A stretch of DNA of 64,000 nucleotides from Eubacteriaceae bacterium (GTDB taxonomy: Bacteria; Bacillota; Clostridia; Lachnospirales; Lachnospiraceae). Numbering within the stretch: position 1 is the stretch's first letter; every line of letters begins with the position of its first letter. This document shows, in pieces, positions 52,515-58,974 of this stretch. Below the pieces are notes generated by a model, which worked only from the letters and a program-made list of their open reading frames with translations, did no database searches and was not told the DNA's origin. The position numbers were made by a program, and so were the translations under genes. Location of the stretch: contig CABJBF010000007.1 of assembly GCA_902363805.1 (NCBI GenBank), positions 1 to 64,000 of the forward strand. The letters run 5' to 3'.

Positions 52515-53558
52515 ATGATTTCAAAAATCGCATGGAAAAAAGTTATGGCGGTAATTTGTTCAACTGCATTAGTTGGAACAGTAATGTGTGGATTTGGACA
52601 TAAGGTTACATATGCAGAGAGAACTACATCTGAAGTTAATGGAGACCAGGGGACACTTCCTTGGGAGGCAGAATTTTATGAAGGTGAGACTGAAAACAAT
52701 GGAGATGAAGGAACATTCCCATGGAATGATGAATTCACAACAACTGCACCTGAGACGACAACTGTAGATGCTACAACAAAAGGAAATGGCGATAATTGGG
52801 GAGAAGATATTTTTACAACATCTCATCAAGAGACGACAACAACAAAAGCACCGGAAACAACAACAAAAGCGCCTGAGACGACAACAACAAAAGTGCCTGA
52901 AACAACAACAAAAGCGCCTGAGACGACAACAAAAGCGCCTGAGACAACAACAAAAGCACCTGAGACGACAACAAAGGCACAGGAAACAACAACAAAAGCG
53001 CCTGAGACGACAACAAAGGCACAGGAAACAACAACAAAAGCGCCAGAGACGACAACAACAAAAGCACCTGAAACAACAACAGTACCAGAGACGACAACAA
53101 CAAAAGCGCCTGAAACAACAACAAAGGCATCGGAAACAACAACACAGAATGTAACAACAAATAATAACTCAAATGCACAGCCAACAAGTGTAGGTGGAAC
53201 TTCTGCAATTTCTACATCAACAGCAACAGAGACTACAATTGGCGGAGCAACTGTGTATACAGTAAATAATCAGACAGTACCTGTAATCAAAAAAGCAATT
53301 AAGAAAAAATCAGCAAAAAAAGCAACAGTTAAACTTAAAAGAGTTGCAGGAGTAAATGGTTATCAGATAAAGGTTTCTTTAAACAAAAAATTTAAAAAGA
53401 AAACAACTGTTACAATAAACACAAAAAAGGCAAAGGCAGTTGTTAAAAAATTGAAAGCCGGTAAGAAGTATTTTGTTAAGGCAAGAACATATGTGATTGT
53501 AGATGGAAAGAAAGTATATGGAAAATGGAGTAAGGTAAAGAAAGTTAAGAATAAATAA
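52515..53558 (+). CDS. Secreted Thr-rich repeat protein with basic C-terminal domain
   Basis: A 347-aa secreted protein: signal peptide (KVMAVICSTALVGTVMCGFG), two copies of an NGDxGTxPWxxEF motif (NGDQGTLPWEAEF near 38-50 and NGDEGTFPWNDEF near 58-70), a third related NGDNWGEDIF, a long ETTTKAP repeat region (about 105-215) and the basic Fn3-like domain (about 250-347; VNGYQIKVSLNKKFKKKTTV). No catalytic domain. The repeat is encoded by 21-bp units and could vary in number. With its small neighbour it forms a pair sharing the NGDxGTxPW motif, which I do not recognise from any named family. A surface stalk or linker is the plausible role. Confidence 0.7.
   Translation: MISKIAWKKVMAVICSTALVGTVMCGFGHKVTYAERTTSEVNGDQGTLPWEAEFYEGETENNGDEGTFPWNDEFTTTAPETTTVDATTKGNGDNWGEDIFTTSHQETTTTKAPETTTKAPETTTTKVPETTTKAPETTTKAPETTTKAPETTTKAQETTTKAPETTTKAQETTTKAPETTTTKAPETTTVPETTTTKAPETTTKASETTTQNVTTNNNSNAQPTSVGGTSAISTSTATETTIGGATVYTVNNQTVPVIKKAIKKKSAKKATVKLKRVAGVNGYQIKVSLNKKFKKKTTVTINTKKAKAVVKKLKAGKKYFVKARTYVIVDGKKVYGKWSKVKKVKNK
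52840..53150 (+). repeat. 21-bp coding repeats for ETTTKAP
   Basis: Imperfect 21-bp units of the type AAAGCGCCTGAGACGACAACA, with some 24-bp variants carrying an additional ACA. Such DNA is prone to slippage, and Gln-rich open frames in other registers here are by-products. Confidence 0.85.
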
Positions 53559-53582
53559 TCAGACTTTTAAGTGGTGAAAGAC

Positions 53583-54158
53583 ATGAGTAATATTAGTAAA
53601 AAAACATATGTATGGGTTTTATTGGCTATGGCAGTGATAATGGGAAGCGGATTGTTGTATTCTGCAAATGCAAGAGCCGGGGAAATAGTTAAAACAGAAA
53701 AGAATGGTGATGAAGGAACTTTCCCATGGCAGAATGAATTTACAACAACAGCACTTAATTATGAATCAGATACACAGAAAGAAACAGAAAAGACAACACA
53801 AAAAGTAACGACACAGCAAAAAGAAGAAACTAATGTAACAACAGTTGTTATATCTGATGAGAAATGTGTTAATGCAACTATTAAAAGAGCCAAAATTAAA
53901 AAAATAAAAAAGAAAGCATCAAATAAAATATCGATTAAGCTTAAAGTCTTAAAGGGTGTTAATGGATATCAGATAAAAATATCAACATCAAAGAAATTTA
54001 AGGCGAAAGCAACAAGAACTTTAAATATAAATAAAATTAATTTTACAATTAAAAACATAAAAAATAAAAAAATTTATTATGTAAAAGTTCGAGGATATAG
54101 AAAAGAAAATGGTGTAAATCTTTATGGAAAATGGTCCAAAATAAAGAAAGTAAAATAG
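53583..54158 (+). CDS. Small secreted protein with NGDEGTFPW motif and basic C-terminal domain
   Basis: A 191-aa relative of the preceding protein: signal peptide (VWVLLAMAVIMGSGLLYSAN), one NGDEGTFPWQNEFTTTA motif, a short Thr/Lys-rich linker and the basic C-terminal domain (about 98-191; VNGYQIKISTSKKFKAKATR, KNKKIYYVKVRGYRKENGVN). It is a minimal version lacking the long repeat. ATG 53583 has GGTGAAAG upstream; a GTG at 53571 is inside that site. It lies 24 bases after its neighbour, so the two are likely co-transcribed. Confidence 0.7.
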   Translation: MSNISKKTYVWVLLAMAVIMGSGLLYSANARAGEIVKTEKNGDEGTFPWQNEFTTTALNYESDTQKETEKTTQKVTTQQKEETNVTTVVISDEKCVNATIKRAKIKKIKKKASNKISIKLKVLKGVNGYQIKISTSKKFKAKATRTLNINKINFTIKNIKNKKIYYVKVRGYRKENGVNLYGKWSKIKKVK

Positions 54159-54186
54159 AGAAACAAATAAAACAAAATAAAAAAAT

Positions 54187-54285
54187 AAAAAGGTTCAATG
54201 AATTGTATAACTTACGAAAAGTTAGATTTTTAAGTCTGACTTTTGAGAGGCTAAATAAAATTTCAATGAACCTTTTTTATTTAAA
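54187..54285 (+). terminator. Branched terminator after the small surface-protein pair
   Basis: The outer stem AAGGTTCA/TGAACCTT with flanking A-run and T-run encloses a second hairpin, about 100 bases in all. Bidirectional use is possible. Confidence 0.65.
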
Positions 54286-54431
54286 AATGACAAACGATAA
54301 AAATGTTTTTATCTCGAGGATTATATTCTTTAAAAAGTAATAAATTTTGACCAGATTAATAGGGTTTTATGTAACGTTTTGATATGTAAATTAGCTAAAA
54401 TGCTGAATTTTATATAAAATATTTTTTATAA

Positions 54432-54459
54432 TTGTTGACTTATTTTTCAATCGTATAAT
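54432..54459 (+). promoter_or_regulatory. mscL promoter
   Basis: TTGTTG, 16-base spacer and a perfect TATAAT; 46 bases to ATG 54506 behind AGGAGG. Confidence 0.65.
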
Positions 54460-54505
54460 TAAGGTGTAACGCTATATAAATTTATAATGTCAGGAGGAAA
54501 TACTG

Positions 54506-54955
54506 ATGAAGAAAATGTTAAAGGAATTTAAGGAATTTGCAGTACGTGGTAATATGCTGGATTTGGCAGTAGGTGTTATTATAGGTGGCGCATTTAACAG
54601 TTTAGTTAAATCACTTGTAGATAACATAATTATGCCGATACTAAGTCTTGTTGTAGGAAAAATTGATTTTAGCAATTGGTTTATAGCTTTAGATGGAAAG
54701 CATTATGGTACAATTGCTCAGGCTCAGAAGGCAGGAGCAGCCACGGTAAACTTTGGTGTGTTTATTTCAGGATTAATTAATTTTGTAATAATGGCATTTG
54801 TTGTATTTTTAATAGTTAAAGGAATGAATGCTCTTTATAAAACAAAAGAAGAACCAAAGGCACCAACTACAAAGAAATGTCCTTATTGTAAGAGTGAAAT
54901 TGCAATTGAGGCTACAAGATGCCCACATTGCACAAGTGAATTAAAGGAAAATTAA
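54506..54955 (+). CDS. mscL: Large-conductance mechanosensitive channel with zinc-ribbon tail
   Basis: A 149-aa MscL: N-terminal amphipathic helix ([20 protein letters not shown], with the pore-lining [18 protein letters not shown]), a periplasmic loop ([20 protein letters not shown]) and second transmembrane helix ([19 protein letters not shown]). It opens under membrane tension to release solutes. After the usual end there is a zinc-ribbon, [20 protein letters not shown], with two CxxC pairs at about residues 124-141. This tail is found in some Firmicutes MscL proteins and its role is unknown; it may mediate cytosolic contacts or sense redox or metal state. Confidence 0.93.
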   Translation: MKKMLKEFKEFAVRGNMLDLAVGVIIGGAFNSLVKSLVDNIIMPILSLVVGKIDFSNWFIALDGKHYGTIAQAQKAGAATVNFGVFISGLINFVIMAFVVFLIVKGMNALYKTKEEPKAPTTKKCPYCKSEIAIEATRCPHCTSELKEN

Positions 54956-55007
54956 TTCGCAAAGGGAAGGTAAATTGAAGGTGAACAGGAGTAAAAAGGA
55001 GAAACAA

Positions 55008-55643
55008 ATGAAACAAATGAAAAGAGCGATTGCAGCGATATTGATTATTTCAAGTGTTGTTGTGATGACAGGCTGTTCAATATTTGATAGCAGGATAAAT
55101 GATATTAAAGGAAAATTATCGGGAAATTCTTATTCATGTTATTTCTATGATAATAATGGTGAAAAGTTTTTGACTGTAACAGGTCAGAAAATCGGACTAA
55201 CAAGCAATGTTGTTGAAGAAGGACAGATAGATTCAAGTGACGGAAGTTACAGTACAAGCTATGGTTTATCATCAATAGTTACATTAAATGTTGATGGAAA
55301 ACAAATGGAAAGCTGTGGAGACACAATTATATTTGAAGAAAAAGGATTGTCTCCTGATGCAGAATTTACATTATCGGATATAAATAGTAAATCAAATGGA
55401 AAAATTTCTGATAATGCAATTATTTCAAATGTAATTAATAAGTATAAGAATCAGTTTGGAAAATCGCAGGTGGTTGTTATTCAAAGTCAGTTGGGAGTTC
55501 CTATTTGTGCTTATAGTGGTGAAAAGGTTTATTGGGAAGTTAGAGAGGATTTGCCAAAGACGACTAAACTTATGGTTGATGGCAAAGCACTTTATATACA
55601 TAGAGCAAATTTCCAGATTATCGACAGAGATTTAATACAGTAA
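55008..55643 (+). CDS. DUF5052 family lipoprotein
   Basis: A 211-aa exported lipoprotein: signal peptide with lipobox MTGC (Cys23) and a mature part with GKLSGNSYSCYFYDNNGEKF, LTVTGQKIGLTSNV, FGKSQVVVIQSQLGVPICAY and KTTKLMVDGKALYIHRANFQ, matching the DUF5052 family of Firmicutes. No biochemical role is established for the family. AAAGGAG sets ATG 55008; an in-frame TTG at 54975 is not needed. The 76-bp repeat array starts directly after its stop. Confidence 0.75.
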   Translation: MKQMKRAIAAILIISSVVVMTGCSIFDSRINDIKGKLSGNSYSCYFYDNNGEKFLTVTGQKIGLTSNVVEEGQIDSSDGSYSTSYGLSSIVTLNVDGKQMESCGDTIIFEEKGLSPDAEFTLSDINSKSNGKISDNAIISNVINKYKNQFGKSQVVVIQSQLGVPICAYSGEKVYWEVREDLPKTTKLMVDGKALYIHRANFQIIDRDLIQ

Positions 55644-55644
55644 A

Positions 55645-55930
55645 TAGCAACGAGCCAACTCATAGATGCTGTGCATCTATTTCGTTTAGGCAGTGTCGTA
55701 TTAGAAAACGAAAAGCAACATAGCAACGAGCCAACTCATAGATGCTGCGCATCTATTTCGTTTAGGCAGTGTCGTATTAGAAAACGAAAAGCAACATAGC
55801 AACGAGCCAACTCATAGATGCTGCGCATCTATTTCGTTTAGGCAGTCGCCATATTCTAAAACAAACCCCATCAGGTTTGTAAGCGGGCTTACACCTGAGG
55901 GGTTTTGTTTTAGAACGTGGCTCGTTGCTA
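55645..55930 (+). repeat. 76-bp tandem repeats ending in a palindromic element
   Basis: Units at 55645-55720 and 55721-55796 differ at one base; the third (55797 on) matches for 50 bases and then runs into a long hairpin. Each unit holds ATAGATGC/GCATCTAT and TTTCGTTT/AAACGAAA stems. The array begins TAGCAACGAGCCA and ends with its complement TGGCTCGTTGCTA (55918-55930). Confidence 0.88.
55854..55915 (+). terminator. Long hairpin inside the palindromic repeat
   Basis: TTCTAAAACAAA (55854-55865) pairs with TTTGTTTTAGAA (55904-55915); inside, CCCC and TCAGGT pair with ACCTGA and GGGG. It resembles a bidirectional terminator carried by the element. Confidence 0.7.
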
Positions 55931-56038
55931 TAAAAAATGTAGCTTTTATAAAATAAAGATACTTTATTTTAAATGGTTTAGTGGTAAAATTAGAATGGTT
56001 TAGACGATTTACAAATGAAAAAGAAAGGATTATTTAAT

Positions 56039-58705
56039 ATGTTTAAAAAAGGAATTGCATTTATAACAGCTGTTGCTTTAGTTACATCAGGGATTGTATT
56101 TACACCTTCTAATGCAGATGCATCAGTTAATTCAAATCAGGGTTCAAATTCATGGAAATTAGTGTGGAGTGATGAATTTAATCAGACTGTTGGTCAGGCA
56201 CCGGATACAAGTGTATGGAATTATGATATTGGACATGGTAGCAATGGATGGGGAAATAATGAATTACAGCGATATACGGATAGTACAAATAATGTGTATA
56301 TTGCAGATTTATCTTCTGATTCAGGTTCAAGTGACGGAAGAGCACTTGCAATAAAGGCACAGAAAGAGGGAAGTGAATATACATCAGGACGTATTCAGAC
56401 TCAGAATAAACAATATTGTAAATTTGGAAGAATAGAAACAAAGCTTCGTGTTGAAAATGGAAGCCAGAGTGGTGTATGGCCGGCATTCTGGATGTTAGGT
56501 CAAAATTATAATGCGAGTGGTAATAATTGGAATGGCGCATATGGTGCATCACCATGGCCGTCATGCGGTGAAATTGATATTATGGAACATAGAAATGCAG
56601 AAACGCAGGTAATTGGTACACTACATTGGAATCCAAGTACAACTAATTATGAACATGTTTATGCGGGTAGTGAGACAACAAAAAGTTTTGGAGCAATAGA
56701 TACAATTGAAAATTGGCATACATATGCAATTGAATGGTATGAGGATTGTATGAAATGGTATGTTGATGGTATTTGCTATCAGACAATGAATATTTCAAGT
56801 GAACAAATGGATGAGTTTCAGAGAGACCATTTTATTATTTTAAATTTGGCATTAGGAAGCAATAGTTCACCATTTACTTTGAATCAGACTGTAAGTGCAA
56901 ATTTTACAAATGCTACAATGTATGTTGATTATGTAAGAGTTTTTCAGGGAAATAATGCTTCATTTTCAATTAAGAATAAAAAAGAAGGCATTACTCAGCC
57001 TGAAACTACAACTAACAGATTTTCAAGTATGACTTCAATTAATAATGATGGTAATATGCATAATATAGGGCAGTGGAATTATTTGTTCGCAGGCTCTTGG
57101 ACAGGCACATCAGGCTATTATAAGGGCGGAACAGATTTAAATGATTTGGAAGTTTATATTGGAAGCAATAACAATACAAGCGAAGAATGGGGAGCGCAAC
57201 TAAAGACAAATGCACTTAGCCTTAATGCAGGGAAAACATATAATTATTCCATTTCATTAGAGTCCGATAAGGCAGGTGCAGAAGTTCTGCTTAAAAACGA
57301 TACGGATGGAATTGAATTACAAAGAAAGACTTTAACAAATGGCAAAAACGTATTTGCAGGAACTATAACATCAGAAAAAGGAAACGCAGAGCTTATATTT
57401 GCACTTGGAAAAGTAGCTGCAGGGACGACTTTAAAAGTAACAGATTTTACTATTTCAGATAGCTCGGGAGAAATAACAACAAAAGTACCGGAGACAACAA
57501 AAGTTTCTGAAACGACTACAAAAATTGCAGAAACAACAACTGCTAGTGGTAATAAACCTGAAACACCATTTGGATTGGTGGTAAATTGTCCAAGTGATAA
57601 TACTATTTCTGTAGTATGGGGAAATGTCGTTGGAAATTTATATAATATTTATATAGACGGAGTAAAAGTAAAAGAAGCTGTAGGATGTGCAGAATATAGA
57701 TTTGAAGGATATTCAGCAGGAAGTCATACAGTAGAGGTGTGTACGATAAAGGATGGTATCGAATCAGACAAAATTTCAGGTACAGTTAATGTTACAGGAA
57801 AAGGAGAAACAACAAAAGCACCGGAGACAACAAAAGTTTCTGAAACGACTACAAAAATTGCAGAAACAACAACTGCTAGTGGTAATAAACCTGAAACACC
57901 ATTTGGATTGGTGGTAAATTGTCCAAGTGATAATACTATTTCTGTAGTATGGGGAAATGTCGTTGGAAATTTATATAATATTTATATAGACGGAGTAAAA
58001 GTAAAAGAAGCTGTAGGATGTGCAGAATATAGATTTGAAGGATATTCAGCAGGAAGTCATACAGTAGAGGTGTGTACGATAAAGGATGGTATCGAATCAG
58101 ACAAAATTTCAGGTACAGTTAATGTTACAGGAAAAGGTGAGATAACAACAAAAGCACCTGAGACAACAACTAAGATTGCAGAAACAACTACAAAGAAGCC
58201 TGAGCAGACTACAAATAAACAGGAGCAGACAACAAAGGCACCTGAAACAACAACGAAGAAACAGGAGCAGACAACAAAGGCACCTGAAACAACAACGAAG
58301 AAACAGGAGCAGACAACAAAGGCACCTGAAACAACACAGCCTTCAAAAGTTTCTGATACAACAAAAGCAGATAATACAAATCAGTCAACTATACAACAGA
58401 CAGAACATAAATGTATTGTAAGTGTTGGAAACACAAAAGTTATTAAAAAGAAATCATTGAAAAAGAAAATAAAGCTAACTGTTAAAAAAGCTGCAAATGC
58501 AAAGGGATATGTTGTTCAGTATTCAACAAGTAAGAAGTTTACAAAAAAGACAACAAAGACAATTAATGTAGCAAAGACAACAGTTGTTTTGAAAAAATTA
58601 AAGAGTAACAAAAAATATTATATAAGAGTAAGAGGGTATGCTGTTTCAAATGATGAAAAGGTATATGGAAAATGGTCAGCAAAAATATCTGCTAAGTCTA
58701 AATAA
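56039..58705 (+). CDS. Modular secreted GH16 beta-glucanase with duplicated Fn3-like and basic C-terminal domains
   Basis: An 888-aa secreted enzyme: signal peptide (AFITAVALVTSGIVFTPSNA), GH16 domain (about 35-305; WKLVWSDEFNQTVGQ, GSQSGVWPAFWMLGQNYN, catalytic GEIDIMEHRN with the first Glu near residue 178), a CBM4-like domain (about 340-475; QWNYLFAGSWTGTSGYYKGG), Thr-rich linkers, two identical Fn3-like repeats (TPFGLVVNCPSDNTISVVWG), a further Thr/Gln-rich linker (about 700-775) and the basic C-terminal domain (about 790-888). AAAGGA at 9-base spacing favours ATG 56039; ATG 56015 is in frame but lacks a good site. Likely attacks beta-1,3 or mixed-linked glucan at the cell surface. Confidence 0.88.
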   Translation: MFKKGIAFITAVALVTSGIVFTPSNADASVNSNQGSNSWKLVWSDEFNQTVGQAPDTSVWNYDIGHGSNGWGNNELQRYTDSTNNVYIADLSSDSGSSDGRALAIKAQKEGSEYTSGRIQTQNKQYCKFGRIETKLRVENGSQSGVWPAFWMLGQNYNASGNNWNGAYGASPWPSCGEIDIMEHRNAETQVIGTLHWNPSTTNYEHVYAGSETTKSFGAIDTIENWHTYAIEWYEDCMKWYVDGICYQTMNISSEQMDEFQRDHFIILNLALGSNSSPFTLNQTVSANFTNATMYVDYVRVFQGNNASFSIKNKKEGITQPETTTNRFSSMTSINNDGNMHNIGQWNYLFAGSWTGTSGYYKGGTDLNDLEVYIGSNNNTSEEWGAQLKTNALSLNAGKTYNYSISLESDKAGAEVLLKNDTDGIELQRKTLTNGKNVFAGTITSEKGNAELIFALGKVAAGTTLKVTDFTISDSSGEITTKVPETTKVSETTTKIAETTTASGNKPETPFGLVVNCPSDNTISVVWGNVVGNLYNIYIDGVKVKEAVGCAEYRFEGYSAGSHTVEVCTIKDGIESDKISGTVNVTGKGETTKAPETTKVSETTTKIAETTTASGNKPETPFGLVVNCPSDNTISVVWGNVVGNLYNIYIDGVKVKEAVGCAEYRFEGYSAGSHTVEVCTIKDGIESDKISGTVNVTGKGEITTKAPETTTKIAETTTKKPEQTTNKQEQTTKAPETTTKKQEQTTKAPETTTKKQEQTTKAPETTQPSKVSDTTKADNTNQSTIQQTEHKCIVSVGNTKVIKKKSLKKKIKLTVKKAANAKGYVVQYSTSKKFTKKTTKTINVAKTTVVLKKLKSNKKYYIRVRGYAVSNDEKVYGKWSAKISAKSK
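57488..58137 (+). repeat. 333-bp in-frame tandem duplication within the GH16 gene
   Basis: 57488-57804 and 57821-58137 appear identical by eye over 317 bases; the period is 333 bp or 111 codons, covering one Thr-rich linker plus one Fn3-like domain. Confidence 0.9.
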
Positions 58706-58805
58706 AATAGATGTAATATATGTATATCGTGAGACAAATTAATAATATAAATCATTTCGATGCAAGTAGAGTAAAGTATTAGAAATTTGTCTATGATATC
58801 AAACT

Positions 58806-58860
58806 TAAATAGCACGTTGCGTTAGTGAAAATAAGTCACTAGTGTAACGTGCTATTTTAT
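58806..58860 (+). terminator. Strong terminator after GH16 gene
   Basis: AATAGCACGTT pairs with AACGTGCTATT, continued by GTTAGTGA/TCACTAGT inside, with a T-rich tail. The rest of the 269-base gap shows nothing else but the next promoter. Confidence 0.9.
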
Positions 58861-58891
58861 TTATTTTAACATCCAAATTACGAGTTATTCC

Positions 58892-58920
58892 TTGTGAAAA
58901 ACATTTTTATTAGATAAAAT
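58892..58920 (+). promoter_or_regulatory. Promoter for the CotH-kinase gene
   Basis: TTGTGA (58892-58897), 17-base spacer, TAAAAT (58915-58920); 54 bases to ATG 58975 behind AAGGAGGTAA. Confidence 0.65.
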
Positions 58921-58974
58921 ATTTAGTAAGAGATTTGATGAAAAAGGGAATTATTTAAGGAGGTAACAGATTTT

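Larger units (their letters stand above)
54159..54505. other. Intergenic region with large branched hairpin and mscL promoter
   Basis: A long stem (AAAAAGGTTCAATGAA near 54187-54202 with TTTCAATGAACCTTTTTT near 54268-54285) encloses an inner hairpin (AAAAGTTAGA/GTCTGACTTTT). It ends in a T-run, so it is a terminator with an elaborate loop. TTGTTG (54432-54437), 16 bases, TATAAT (54454-54459) is the mscL promoter. A 69-aa open frame over the hairpin is not credible as a gene. Confidence 0.6.

Noticed and set aside
52768..53154. Open frame with Gln/Arg-rich protein over the repeat region
   Set aside because: It is another register of the ACA-rich ETTTKAP codons; no ribosome binding site and pure low-complexity sequence. 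The same applies to Gln-rich frames near 47659 and 58176.
54131..54340. 69-codon open frame after the small surface protein
   Set aside because: It overlaps the end of the real gene and runs through a branched terminator; no ribosome binding site or family resemblance.
55645..55846. Possible CRISPR array
   Set aside because: The 76-bp units are contiguous without spacers and there are no cas genes nearby.
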